Shown here in pieces: positions 1-8,695 of a DNA stretch of 64,000 nt. Origin of the DNA: Youhaiella tibetensis (lineage in GTDB: Bacteria; Pseudomonadota; Alphaproteobacteria; Rhizobiales; Devosiaceae); the NCBI RefSeq assembly GCF_008000755.1, contig NZ_CP041690.1:2109260-2173259 (forward strand), read 5' to 3'. The first letter of the stretch is position 1. Every line of letters starts with the position of its first letter. The position numbers and the translations under genes are program-made. A model generated the notes under the pieces. The model was not told where the DNA came from, ran no database searches, and worked only from the letters and a program-made list of their open reading frames with translations.

Positions 1-1
1 G

Positions 2-1915
2 CTCTACCTGCCGGTCGAGAACATCGAACTGCTCTCGCGCTACGGCTCGGAAGAGACGGGGGCGGAGCTCGACCGGCTGGGCGGCGTCGCCTGGCAGGCC
101 AAGAAGGGCCGGCTCAAGAAGCGCATCCGCGAGATGGCCGAGCAGCTCATCAAGATCGCGGCGGCGCGCCAGCTTACAAGATCCGACCCGATTGCGCTCC
201 CCACCGGCGCCTACGAGGATTTTGCCGCGCGCTTCCCCTACGAGGAGACCGAGGACCAGCTCGTGGCCATCGAGGCCGTGCTGGACGACCTGACCTCCGG
301 ACGCGTCATGGACCGGCTGGTCTGCGGCGACGTCGGCTTCGGCAAGACCGAAGTGGCGCTTCGCGCCGCATTCGCCGTGGCCATGTCGGGCAAGCAGGTC
401 GCCGTGGTCGTGCCGACGACGCTGCTGGCGCGCCAGCACCTGCGCACCTTCAAGGAGCGCTTCGCCGGCCTGCCGGTGAACGTCGCCGGCGCCTCGCGCC
501 TGATCCCCTCCGCCGAACTCAAGGCGACCAAGGAGGGGCTCGAGAGCGGGCACGTCGATATCGTCGTCGGCACGCACGCGCTGCTCTCCAAATCCATCAA
601 GTTCAAGGACCTGGGACTGCTCATCATCGATGAGGAGCAGCATTTCGGCGTCGGCCACAAGGAGCGCCTCAAGGAGCTCAAGGCCAACGTGCATGTGCTG
701 ACGCTGACGGCAACGCCGATCCCGCGCACGCTGCAGCTTGCCCTCACCGGGGTACGCGACCTCTCGCTGCTGGCGACGCCACCGGTGGATCGCCTGGCGG
801 TGCGCACCTTCGTCTCGCCCTTCGATCCGCTCTCGATCCGCGAAGCGCTCCTGCGCGAAAAGTATCGTGGCGGACAGGCCTTCTATGTGGTGCCCCGCAT
901 CAAGGACCAGCCCGACATCGCCGAGTTCCTGACCCAGCAGGTGCCCGAAGTCTCGTTCGTGGTCGCCAACGGCCAGATGGCGCCGGGCGAGCTCGACGAC
1001 ATCATGAACGCCTTCTACGACGGCAAGTTCGACGTGCTGGTGGCAACGACCATCGTCGAATCGGGGCTGGATATCCCCAATGCCAATACGCTCGTCGTAC
1101 ATCGCGCCGACAATTTCGGCCTGGCCCAGCTCTACCAGATCCGCGGGCGTATCGGCCGCTCCAAGGCGCGCGCCTATGCGCTCTTCACCATCCCGCCCGA
1201 CCGCAAGCTGACCGATACGGCCGAACGCCGGCTGGGCGTGCTGCAGTCGCTCGAAAGCCTGGGGGCCGGCTTCCAGCTCGCCAGCCACGACCTCGATATC
1301 CGCGGCGCGGGCAACCTGCTGGGCGAGGAGCAGTCGGGCCATATCCGCGAGGTCGGCTACGAGCTCTACCAATCCATGCTCGAAGAAGCCGTGGCCTCCC
1401 TGCGCTCGGGCGAAGAGGTCTACGAGGAAAAGGGCGAGTGGAGCCCGCAGATCTCCATCGGCATGCCGGTGATGATCCCCGAGTATTATGTGCCGGACCT
1501 GCAGCTGCGCATGCAGCTCTACCGGCGCCTGGGCGACCTCACCGATGCACGCGAGATCGACGCGGCCGGCGCCGAGCTCATCGACCGCTTCGGGCCGCTG
1601 CCCGAGGAAGTCGAAGCGCTGCTCAAGATCATCCTGGTCAAGTCGCTCTGCCGCGCCGCCAACGTCGAGAAGGTCGATGCCGGCCCCAAGGGCGCGATCA
1701 TCACGTTCCGCAACAGCGAGTTCGCCGACCCGGTGGGACTGGTCAAGCTCGTCGCCGATCCGGGCCAGCAGGCTCGCGTGCGCCCCGATCAGAAAATTGT
1801 GTTCGCGCGCAACTGGCCGTCCGCCGACGCGCGCCTGAAGGGAACGGCGGCCATTCTGTCCCGGCTGGCCAAGCTTGCCGAGGCGGGCCGTGCTTCCGTC
1901 ACAGTTTCCGGATAA
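2..1915 (+). CDS. mfd: transcription-repair coupling factor Mfd, 3' part
   Basis: Mfd removes RNA polymerase stalled at DNA lesions and recruits UvrA. The reading frame is already open at base 2 (LYLPVENIELLSRYG), so this is the C-terminal part of a gene that starts outside the window. Visible are the end of the RNA-polymerase-interaction domain, the RecG-like translocase with Walker A (GDVGFGKTEVAL), a DEEQ box (IIDEEQHFGVGHKE), motif III (TLTATPIPRTL), motif VI (QIRGRIGRSKARAYA) and the C-terminal D7 region (about the last 130 residues). The order and lack of gaps fit an intact gene. Confidence in the family is very high; only the N-terminal UvrB-like part is missing because of the window edge. 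Confidence 0.97.
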   Translation, partial: LYLPVENIELLSRYGSEETGAELDRLGGVAWQAKKGRLKKRIREMAEQLIKIAAARQLTRSDPIALPTGAYEDFAARFPYEETEDQLVAIEAVLDDLTSGRVMDRLVCGDVGFGKTEVALRAAFAVAMSGKQVAVVVPTTLLARQHLRTFKERFAGLPVNVAGASRLIPSAELKATKEGLESGHVDIVVGTHALLSKSIKFKDLGLLIIDEEQHFGVGHKERLKELKANVHVLTLTATPIPRTLQLALTGVRDLSLLATPPVDRLAVRTFVSPFDPLSIREALLREKYRGGQAFYVVPRIKDQPDIAEFLTQQVPEVSFVVANGQMAPGELDDIMNAFYDGKFDVLVATTIVESGLDIPNANTLVVHRADNFGLAQLYQIRGRIGRSKARAYALFTIPPDRKLTDTAERRLGVLQSLESLGAGFQLASHDLDIRGAGNLLGEEQSGHIREVGYELYQSMLEEAVASLRSGEEVYEEKGEWSPQISIGMPVMIPEYYVPDLQLRMQLYRRLGDLTDAREIDAAGAELIDRFGPLPEEVEALLKIILVKSLCRAANVEKVDAGPKGAIITFRNSEFADPVGLVKLVADPGQQARVRPDQKIVFARNWPSADARLKGTAAILSRLAKLAEAGRASVTVSG

Positions 1916-2018
1916 TGCTTTGGTTAATCGCTCCGGTCATGTTATTGCCCGAATTGCCCTTGATGGGCACCAATCAGAAGGTGGCCCAAACCACCACGAG
2001 AATTGCCAGGGAAACCCC

Positions 2019-2801
2019 ATGAAGTTGAAAAATGCTCTCATCGCCGGTTTGGCGGCTACGGCGCTGATGTTGCCGTCCTTTGCCGCCCTGGCCCAGGATA
2101 CCACTCCCGCTCCTGCCGCCGAGCAGCCCGCAGCGCCCGCCCAGGGGCAGCAGCCCGCCGCACCCGCCGATAGCCAGGTCAACGCCCAGAATGAACAGGC
2201 CGCCGCCGATCCCAATCGCGCGCCTACCCAGAACTGGCTCAAGGTTTGCGATCCGATCGATGGTGGCAAGAAGGCCTGCATCATGCGCCAGGTGGTCCTG
2301 GCCAATGGTCAGTTCCTTGGCTCTTTCCTCCTGCGTGACGACCCGGGCCAGGAAAGCCGCCTGCTCGCCGTCGCCGCGGTTCCGCTCGGCGTGCTCCTCC
2401 CGTTCGGCCTCACCTGGCAGATCGACGGCGGCAAGCCGATCCGCGTGCCCTTCATGCTGTGCGATCCGCAGTCCTGCGCCACCCAGCTCGTGATCAACGA
2501 AGCTTACGTGAACAGCCTCAAGAAGGGCGGCAAGCTCAAGCTCACCGCCAAGAACCGCCAGAACCAGGACCTGACCATCGAGATCAACCTGGCAGGCTTC
2601 ACCGCCGTCTATGATGGCGACGCCGCCCTGACGTTCGACGAGTTCCGCAAGGAACAGACCGGCGCTTCCGCTCTTGAGCAGCAGCTCCAGGACCGTGCCG
2701 AGCAGCTCCGCAAGGAACTCGACTCCGGCCAGACCCCGACCGAACCGGGCGTCTCGACCCAGGCGACGCCGCCGGCCGCCGACCAGAAGCCCGCCCAGTA
2801 A
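2019..2801 (+). CDS. invasion-associated locus B (IalB) family periplasmic protein
   Basis: This 260-residue protein starts with a clear Sec signal peptide (MKLKNALIAGLAATALMLPS, cleavage near ALAQ). A Pro/Ala/Gln-rich linker follows (about residues 25-65), then the IalB domain. The domain shows NWLKVCDPIDGGKKACIMRQ and a second Cys pair (MLCDPQSCATQ) that probably forms disulfides in the periplasm. The C-terminus is Pro/Ala/Thr-rich. I chose the ATG at 2019 because the signal peptide starts there and a purine-rich AGGGAA precedes it; the open frame upstream lacks coding character. IalB-type proteins are common in Hyphomicrobiales and their molecular role is poorly defined. The gene stands alone and is followed by a strong terminator. 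Confidence 0.88.
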   Translation: MKLKNALIAGLAATALMLPSFAALAQDTTPAPAAEQPAAPAQGQQPAAPADSQVNAQNEQAAADPNRAPTQNWLKVCDPIDGGKKACIMRQVVLANGQFLGSFLLRDDPGQESRLLAVAAVPLGVLLPFGLTWQIDGGKPIRVPFMLCDPQSCATQLVINEAYVNSLKKGGKLKLTAKNRQNQDLTIEINLAGFTAVYDGDAALTFDEFRKEQTGASALEQQLQDRAEQLRKELDSGQTPTEPGVSTQATPPAADQKPAQ

Positions 2802-2828
2802 GGGCTGGATCACCTTCGCAAGGTTTTG

Positions 2829-2856
2829 GGGCGCTCCCTTCGGGGGCGCCCTTTTT
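2829..2856 (+). terminator. rho-independent terminator after the IalB gene
   Basis: A GC-rich inverted repeat (GGGCGCTCCC, short TTC loop, then the complementary GGGGGCGCCC with one G-T wobble) is followed directly by TTTTT. It lies about 28 bp after the stop codon of the IalB-family gene and before the convergent hydroxylase gene. Confidence 0.85.
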
Positions 2857-2932
2857 GTTTTGGGGTGTGGATCGGTGGTGGGGAGAGATCGAGGGAGAGC
2901 CTGGCCAGCCGTCTCAGGCAGCGAGCCGCCCC

Positions 2933-4099
2933 TTACCGGTTGCCCATGCCCATTCCGAAAGCCTGTTTGCGCAGGACGGGGAGGGATTTGAGGGCCCAGA
3001 GGCCTCCTGCGCGCAAGGCTTGTGCCGGGATCATTTCGGCCAGCAGCGAGCGGAAAAGGGCATCGACGATGCCGGTGGTACGGGCGAGGTCGGGGGCGCG
3101 CCGACGCGCGTAATCCAGGCTGAGCTTTTGAGTCCAGCCGGGAGCGGTGAGATCTGTTTCCGCCAATCCTGCCGCCAGGTCCGCCACGTCGCGCAGCCCC
3201 AGGTTGAGACCCTGCGCGCCGATGGGCGGAAAGGCGTGGGCCGCTTCGCCCACCAGCACGATGCCGTTCTTGCCGGCCTCGGTGACGGTGATAGTCGAAA
3301 GCGGAAAGATATGGGCCGGAGTGGCGAGCGCGATCGAGCCGAAGAGGCGCATGGATTTTTCGCGGAAGGTTTCGACCAGCGCATCGGGCCCGGCTGCCCG
3401 GGCGGCATCGAGAACCGAGCGTTGGTCGATCCAGACCAGGTTCGCCCTGTTGCCGCCCGCCGGAACGAGGGTGAACGGGCCCTGGGGGTAGTGGAACTCG
3501 ATCGAGCAATTGCCGATCGGGCGACCTAGTTCGAGGTCACAAACCAGCGCGGCTTGCGTAAAGCCGTTTTCGCGCGCCCGGAAATCGCCTTCCTCGCGCA
3601 CCAACGACTTCTTGCCGTCGGCCCCGACGACGAGATCGGCCTGGACCTCGGTGCCATCAGAGAGGGTGAGGAGCGTACCGGCATCGTTGCGCACGAGCCC
3701 GGTCAGGGTGAGCGGGCGGGTTTCGAGATCGGGTAGCGCCGCCGCTGCGGTGGCGAAGGCCTCATTGAGCTTGACGTTGGAAAAGTTCCAGCCGAATGCG
3801 GGGAGCCCCGCTTCGGCGCTGTCGAAGAGCGTCTCGGGCGCGCGGATCAGCCGCCCGGTGGCATCGATGATGCGCACCTGCTGGAGCGGATGGCCGATCC
3901 CGGACGGCTCGCCAATGAGCTCGGCGTCCTGAAGATAGCGGACCGCCGGCATCATCAATGCCGAAGTGCGCCGGTCGGGCGGACCCTGGGGCGCCAGGTG
4001 AATGGTCTTCAGACCCGCCCTGGCCACCGCAACGGCGGCGGCGAGCCCGGTAAGGCCCCCGCCAACTACAACTGCCTGCGCTCGTTCGATATCGCTCAT
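2933..4099 (-). CDS. UbiH/UbiF/VisC-family FAD-dependent hydroxylase
   Basis: A 388-residue flavoprotein monooxygenase of the UbiH/Coq6 family, likely hydroxylating a ring position in ubiquinone synthesis. The N-terminus has the FAD dinucleotide fold (VVVGGGLTGLAAAVAVARAG, residues 10-30). The DG motif (DLVVGADGKKSLVRE) is near residue 160. The second FAD motif (VLVGEAAHAFPPIGAQGLNLG) is near residue 280, with Glu where many members have Asp. Length matches the family. Which ring carbon is hydroxylated cannot be read from sequence. It overlaps the following 157-residue transport gene by 4 bp in the order transporter then hydroxylase, so it is probably the last gene of that small operon. Confidence 0.85.
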   Translation of the reverse strand: MSDIERAQAVVVGGGLTGLAAAVAVARAGLKTIHLAPQGPPDRRTSALMMPAVRYLQDAELIGEPSGIGHPLQQVRIIDATGRLIRAPETLFDSAEAGLPAFGWNFSNVKLNEAFATAAAALPDLETRPLTLTGLVRNDAGTLLTLSDGTEVQADLVVGADGKKSLVREEGDFRARENGFTQAALVCDLELGRPIGNCSIEFHYPQGPFTLVPAGGNRANLVWIDQRSVLDAARAAGPDALVETFREKSMRLFGSIALATPAHIFPLSTITVTEAGKNGIVLVGEAAHAFPPIGAQGLNLGLRDVADLAAGLAETDLTAPGWTQKLSLDYARRRAPDLARTTGIVDALFRSLLAEMIPAQALRAGGLWALKSLPVLRKQAFGMGMGNR

Positions 4100-4569
4100 C
4101 TCGCCATGGCCAATCGTTTGTCATGTCCCGAAGGGATCACATAGGCTCCGGCATAGGAGCCGACAAACATGGCCACAAGGAAAATCCACAAATTGTCCGG
4201 CATGAACGTGATGAGGGCGATGGCCGGGCCCGGGCAGATGCCCGACATGCCCCAGCCGATGCCGAATAGCGCCGAGCCCGCAACGAGCGGCATGTCGATC
4301 CGGTTGTATTCGGGCTGGTGAAACTCGGCATCGAACACCGGGGCCCGACGGCGCTTGCCGATCTGCACCGCGATGAACATGACCACGATGGCCGGCACGA
4401 TGACGAAGGCCAGGCTCGGATCCCAGCCGCCGGCGGGTATGGCGGTGAAATCGAGGAACCTGAGGACCTTATAGGGATCGACCATCTGCGAGATATAGAG
4501 GCCGGCCCCGAAGAGAAGACCGCTGACGGCGGCCGTGGCGAGATATCCCGGCTTGAGGCTGGCTTTCAT
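4096..4569 (-). CDS. YeeE/YedE-type sulfur-transport half protein (DUF6691-like)
   Basis: A 157-residue membrane protein with about four hydrophobic segments. It carries the family motif GIGWGMSGICPGPAIA (about residue 100), whose Cys is typical of YeeE/YedE proteins that move thiosulfate or other sulfur species. It starts at the ATG at 4569, one base after the stop of the partner gene, giving MKASLKPGYLAT. The longer open frame upstream reads through the partner gene out of frame and is a shadow. Such half-size proteins normally work as a pair with the preceding gene. No ArsR-family or metallo-beta-lactamase sulfur genes, which often accompany this pair, are visible nearby. Confidence 0.85.
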   Translation of the reverse strand: MKASLKPGYLATAAVSGLLFGAGLYISQMVDPYKVLRFLDFTAIPAGGWDPSLAFVIVPAIVVMFIAVQIGKRRRAPVFDAEFHQPEYNRIDMPLVAGSALFGIGWGMSGICPGPAIALITFMPDNLWIFLVAMFVGSYAGAYVIPSGHDKRLAMAR

Positions 4570-4570
4570 C

Positions 4571-5029
4571 TCAGACGATCCCCGTGACGGTGACAGTGAC
4601 GATGGCGACCGCGAAGAAGACCCCGACGGCCACGAACGAGCGGCGCGAAAGACGGGCGACGCCGCACACGCCATGTCCGGATGTGCAGCCGTTGCCGAGC
4701 TTGGTCCCGAGGCCGGTAAGAAGGCCAGCGATGGCGATCCAGACGACGGCCGGAACCGGGCTGCCTGCCGGAGGCGCCGCCAGCTGGGCCGGCTGGCCAC
4801 CGGGGCCACCCACGCCCAGACCCGGGACGAGGTAGGACGCGGCCCAGGCGCCGATGACCAGCGCAACGAGGAATACGAGCCGCCAGACGACCGTTCGGGC
4901 GGGCGGCAACAATTGGCCGAAGACCCCGGAAATTCCGGCGATCCGGCCATTGCCGAGCCAGAGAATTGCGGCTGCGAGGCCGATCAGCGATCCGCCGATG
5001 GCGGCGGTCAGGGGCGTGAAGGATTCCAT
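4571..5029 (-). CDS. YeeE/YedE family sulfur-transport half protein
   Basis: A 152-residue integral membrane protein, first gene of the pair. It has the signature GLGTKLGNGCTSGHGVCGVARL near the C-terminus; the two Cys residues are the proposed sulfur-relay residues of the YeeE/YedE family. I chose the ATG at 5029 (MESFTPLTAAIGG) because a hydrophobic segment follows at once and a GGGGA lies about 9 bases upstream. The frame extends further upstream but that part is arginine-rich and not membrane-like. It is transcribed divergently from terC across about 200 bp that must hold both promoters. Confidence 0.87.
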   Translation of the reverse strand: MESFTPLTAAIGGSLIGLAAAILWLGNGRIAGISGVFGQLLPPARTVVWRLVFLVALVIGAWAASYLVPGLGVGGPGGQPAQLAAPPAGSPVPAVVWIAIAGLLTGLGTKLGNGCTSGHGVCGVARLSRRSFVAVGVFFAVAIVTVTVTGIV

Positions 5030-5232
5030 GCGCGATTTTCCCCGTGGGAGTGTGCCGGACATTACCACTGCGCCGGGCTGGCCAGCCAGACGGGCGGGGG
5101 AGACGGCATGCTCAAGAGAACGGCGCGGGAGGAAAAATACGACCCTTGTCGCTTTTCGTCGGGGTCGCGTCTTCCAACGAGGGAGTCGCAAACCTAAATA
5201 TAGCCATTCGCACCAACGGGATGGAGCCCTTG

Positions 5233-6159
5233 ATGATTGAGCTGCTAACCGATCCGAACGCCTGGATCGCCCTTGCAACCCTAACCGTCATGGAGATCGT
5301 CCTCGGCATAGACAACATAGTCTTCATCTCGGTGCTGGTGTCGCGCCTGCCCAAGGAGCAGGCCGACCGCGCCCGAAAGCTGGGCCTTGCCCTCGCGCTG
5401 ATCTTCCGCATCATGCTGCTCCTGGTGATCTCCTGGATCATCAGCCTGACCCAGCCGGTCATCACCGCCTTCGGCCTGGCGCTTTCCTGGAAGGACATCA
5501 TCCTTCTCGTGGGCGGCCTCTTCCTCATCTACAAGGCCACGCACGAGATGCATGCCGAGATCGAGGAGCCGCACGAGCCCACGATGGCCAAGGCCGCGAG
5601 CGCGACCTTCTCGGCCATCATCGCCCAGATCATCGTCATCGACATGGTGTTCTCGATCGACTCGATCGTGACCGCCGTCGGCATGGCCGAGCATGTCGAG
5701 GTCATGATCGCCGCCGTGATCATCGCCGTCGGCGTGATGTTCGTCGCCTCGGGCCCCGTGGCCCGGTTCGTGGCCGAGCACCCGACCACCAAGATGCTGG
5801 CGCTCGCCTTCCTGCTGCTGATCGGCGCCTCGCTGGTCGCGGACGGCCTCGGCTTCCACATCCCCAAGGGTTATATCTACTCGGCCATGGCCTTCTCGGT
5901 CCTGGTCGAGGCGGTCAACATCTTCGCCCGCCAGCGCAAGGCTTCCAGGGTCCGCCTGGAAGCGGCCGCGACCATTCCGGGGATGGCTGGTCTCGAGGGC
6001 GAGATTGCCAGCCTTCCTGCCGACACCGACCCGATGATCGATGCGCCGGTGCGCGAGGCAGGGCACCCGAAGCCCAAGTCGGCTCCCAAGTCGACGCCCG
6101 CATCGCGCGCGCAATCGCGGCCGAAATCGGCCCCGCGCAAGCCCAAGACCACCCGCTGA
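5233..6159 (+). CDS. TerC family integral membrane protein
   Basis: A 308-residue TerC/Alx-type membrane protein, a family linked to metal (notably Mn) export and tellurite resistance. Two copies of the family's acidic repeat are visible: MEIVLGIDNIVFISVL near the N-terminus and IIVIDMVFSIDSIVTAVGM in the middle, with seven or so hydrophobic segments. After about residue 235 there is a long cytoplasmic tail, and the last 40 residues are low-complexity Lys/Pro/Ser/Arg (KPKSAPKSTP, KPKTTR). I chose the ATG at 5233 because GGAG sits 6 bases upstream and homologues begin MIELLTDPNAW; an ATG four codons earlier lacks such a site. The upstream region does not show a yybP-ykoY riboswitch core. Confidence 0.88.
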   Translation: MIELLTDPNAWIALATLTVMEIVLGIDNIVFISVLVSRLPKEQADRARKLGLALALIFRIMLLLVISWIISLTQPVITAFGLALSWKDIILLVGGLFLIYKATHEMHAEIEEPHEPTMAKAASATFSAIIAQIIVIDMVFSIDSIVTAVGMAEHVEVMIAAVIIAVGVMFVASGPVARFVAEHPTTKMLALAFLLLIGASLVADGLGFHIPKGYIYSAMAFSVLVEAVNIFARQRKASRVRLEAAATIPGMAGLEGEIASLPADTDPMIDAPVREAGHPKPKSAPKSTPASRAQSRPKSAPRKPKTTR

Positions 6160-6175
6160 CCGCAAGGAGCGAGAA

Positions 6176-7150
6176 ATGATGACCAAGGCCATAGTGGTCC
6201 GGACCAATGGCGGCCCCGAAGTGCTCAAGCTCGAGGACTGGGAGGTCGGCGAGCCCGGCCCGGGCCAGATCCGCATTCGCCAGCATGCGATCGGGCTCAA
6301 TTTCGTGGATACCTACCAGCGCTCCGGCCTCTACAAGCGCGACATGCCCTTCGTGGCCGGCAATGAGGCGGCCGGCGAAGTGACCGCTGTCGGCGCTGAC
6401 GTGACCGAGTTCAAGGTAGGCGACCGCGTCGCCTACCAGGGCGAACCGGGCGCCTACGCCGAGGAACGCCTGATTTTCGCCAACCGCGTGGCGCCGCTCC
6501 CCGATGGCATCGACTACGAGACCGCCGCGGCCGTCGGCCTAAAGGGCGCCACGGCGTACTATCTCCTCTTCATGACCCATGCGCTCAAGAAGGACGAGAC
6601 GATCCTCTTCCAGGCCGCCGCCGGCGGCATGGGGCTCATCGCCTGCCAGTGGGCACACGCGCTCGGCGCGCGGGTGATCGGCACGGCCGGCTCGGACGAA
6701 AAAGTGGCGCTCGCCAAGGCCAATGGCTGCGACGAGGTCATCAACTACCGCACCGAGGACTTCGTCGATCGCGTCCGACAGCTCACAGGCGGGCAGGGCG
6801 TGGATGTCGTCTATGACGGGGTGGGCAAGGATACGTTCGAAGGCGGGCTCGACTGCCTCAAGCCGCGCGGGCTGATGGTGAGCTTCGGCAATGCCTCCGG
6901 TCCCGTCTCGATCCCCAACCTGGGGATCCTGGCGACCAAGGGCTCGCTCTACGTGACGCGCCCGACCGGCGGCACCTATTGGCGCAAGACCGAGGACTAT
7001 CGCGCCGGCCTCGCGGCCGTCTACCAGGCGGTGCTCGACGGCATGATCAAGGTGGCGGTCCACCACCGCTTCGCCCTGGCCGACGCCGCCGAGGCGCACC
7101 GCGCCCTCGAAGGGCGCCAGACCACCGGCTCGGTGGTGCTGCTGCCCTAA
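6176..7150 (+). CDS. qor: NADPH:quinone oxidoreductase (zeta-crystallin type)
   Basis: A 324-residue zinc-free medium-chain dehydrogenase/reductase of the quinone oxidoreductase family. It reduces quinones with NADPH in the cytoplasm. The GroES-like domain is in the first half (LNFVDTYQRSGLY, VGDRVAYQG). The nucleotide-binding fold has the AAAGGMGLIACQWAHALGA motif near residue 150. The end TTGSVVLLP is typical. Length is as expected. An AAGGAG lies 6 bases before the ATG at 6176; a second ATG follows immediately. It starts 16 bases after terC, so the two may be cotranscribed. Confidence 0.88.
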   Translation: MMTKAIVVRTNGGPEVLKLEDWEVGEPGPGQIRIRQHAIGLNFVDTYQRSGLYKRDMPFVAGNEAAGEVTAVGADVTEFKVGDRVAYQGEPGAYAEERLIFANRVAPLPDGIDYETAAAVGLKGATAYYLLFMTHALKKDETILFQAAAGGMGLIACQWAHALGARVIGTAGSDEKVALAKANGCDEVINYRTEDFVDRVRQLTGGQGVDVVYDGVGKDTFEGGLDCLKPRGLMVSFGNASGPVSIPNLGILATKGSLYVTRPTGGTYWRKTEDYRAGLAAVYQAVLDGMIKVAVHHRFALADAAEAHRALEGRQTTGSVVLLP

Positions 7151-7287
7151 GCTACTGGTGCATGGCGCTCGAGAGCGCCGGCACTCCTGCGGCTTGAATA
7201 GGAAAGTCTGCGATCTGGCGGGTGGGGCCCGGAAATCGCCCGGGTCGACAAGGCCCGGGCGTGCGGAACGTGTCAGCTAAGGGCTGC

Positions 7288-8244
7288 CTAGTGCCTCACA
7301 CCCTCGGGTGGGGTCTCCAAGACCTCCGAGGAGAGGGTGGTTAGCTCTTTTTCAAATCTGCGGCAGTCAGCCAAAAGGGTTTCGAGGGCTTCTGCCTGGT
7401 CGGCGAGATTTCGCTTCAAGATCATGAGCGCGTCAGTGCCGGAAGGGTCGGTATCGAGCCTCTTGCCGATGATCGCCACTTGGAGGCGTTCGGAAATATC
7501 AACGATGGTCGACCACGGAAGTTGGCGTTCGACCACGGGGGTGACAATGGCGAGAACGGTGCCCTTCAAGAGTTGGAGCGCTGCGGCGCGAGCTATCGAC
7601 GTTGGCTGGTCCTTGAACCTCGACATGATCCTCTCCAGCGTCTCTTCAGGGCTAAGCTTGAGATTGGCGAGTTTGAATTCATGTAGGTACTGCACCCGCA
7701 GATCCACGATATCGGCGAGCATTTCGATGTTCACTGCAACGTTGGTCCCCGCCTCCCTGACACGCTGCTGGATATGACGAAGAGCTTCCTGCGTCGCAAT
7801 GACCTTTTGCAGCGTGTCGACATCGGGAGGAGAGCCAGGATCGCGACCCGCGGCCCAATCGTCGAGCCAAGCGTAAACCGCGGGAAGTTCACGTAGAGCG
7901 GAAGTAGCCACCTCAGCCGCTTCCACGGCCAGGCGCATCGAAGCAGATTCCAGCGCCATATCCTTACGGATCAAAATTTGCCCCACGATATCGGCAACTT
8001 CAGATCGGCGTTTGACGAAAGCAGAAAGCAGTGCGGCGACTTCGGTGGCCATGGCCGGTGTGTCGGGTGCGCGCTCCGGGTTGCCGTCGTGAAAATCCTC
8101 GAGAAATGTCTGTCTAATATCGGCAGCGTCGGTTTTGGCGGAACGCTCCAGTGCCGAAATCCGCTCCTCGAACCTTTTCAGAGCTTCCCTAATGCGAGAA
8201 TCGAGGGCACCGCCGTCGAACTCATCGTCATCGTCATCGCTCAT
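7288..8244 (-). CDS. hypothetical helical protein, 318 aa
   Basis: I do not recognise this protein. It begins with an acidic stretch (MSDDDDDEFDGG), followed by a coiled-coil-like segment (LDSRIREALKRFEERISALERS). The rest is almost entirely alpha-helical and charged, with no Cys cluster, nucleotide-binding motif or clear membrane helix. I chose the ATG at 8244, which has AAGGGGA about 8 bases upstream. A longer form starting at 8331 would add MKVWTATGTLLFAMVVSGSGA, which looks like a signal peptide and cannot be excluded. By eye its base composition is lower in G+C than the neighbours, and it sits beside a tRNA-Ser gene; both suggest acquisition by transfer. It is convergent with qor. Confidence 0.6.
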   Translation of the reverse strand: MSDDDDDEFDGGALDSRIREALKRFEERISALERSAKTDAADIRQTFLEDFHDGNPERAPDTPAMATEVAALLSAFVKRRSEVADIVGQILIRKDMALESASMRLAVEAAEVATSALRELPAVYAWLDDWAAGRDPGSPPDVDTLQKVIATQEALRHIQQRVREAGTNVAVNIEMLADIVDLRVQYLHEFKLANLKLSPEETLERIMSRFKDQPTSIARAAALQLLKGTVLAIVTPVVERQLPWSTIVDISERLQVAIIGKRLDTDPSGTDALMILKRNLADQAEALETLLADCRRFEKELTTLSSEVLETPPEGVRH

Positions 8245-8494
8245 TTGTCCGTTCCCCTTGGGAAACTGCGCCCCGGAACCTGACACAACCATGGCAAAAA
8301 GCAATGTGCCGGTCGCAGTCCAGACCTTCATCGCCCAGACCCTCGCTTGCTTCGACAGCCCGTCCGCTGCGGATCGCTTTCCTTCTTCATTGAGTGGCAC
8401 GTGCCAGAACCGGCTCACGAACACTCGTTGGCTAACCTGACGGTTAGCCAATTCCAGTCGCAAACCATTGATCTATATGGTGGTATTTTAAAGG

Positions 8495-8584
8495 TGGCGG
8501 GTGGGGAGGGATTCGAACCCCCGGAACGCTTGCACGTTCGCCGGTTTTCAAGACCGGAGCAATCAACCACTCTGCCACCCACCC
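8495..8584 (-). tRNA. tRNA-Ser (anticodon UGA)
   Basis: The minus strand folds as a class II tRNA. The acceptor stem GGGTGGG pairs with CCCACCC and is followed by G and an encoded CCA. The D arm starts GCAGAGTGG. The anticodon stem CCGGT/ACCGG holds the loop CTTGAAA, so the anticodon is TGA. A long variable arm (CGAACG..CGTTC) and T-arm GGGGGTTCGAATCCC follow. The length of 90 nt with CCA fits tRNA-Ser. Confidence 0.97.
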
Positions 8585-8695
8585 GGCACGACGCGTTTAG
8601 CCGAGGTGGAGGCGCCTGTCCATATCCGTGCTGGACGGCGTTCCGAACCGGTGCGACTCGTGTTCATGTTCAAATGGAGCCACGAGGGACCGGCC

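Noticed and set aside
1974-3509. 511-codon open frame on the minus strand
   Set aside because: It is antisense to the IalB gene and overlaps the hydroxylase gene out of frame. Its composition is Arg/Gly/His-rich as expected for shadows in high-G+C DNA.
5030-5232. Possible yybP-ykoY manganese riboswitch before terC
   Set aside because: The region lacks the conserved GGGGAGTA-type core; only a weak CGACCC/GGGTCG pairing is present, so I do not call a riboswitch.
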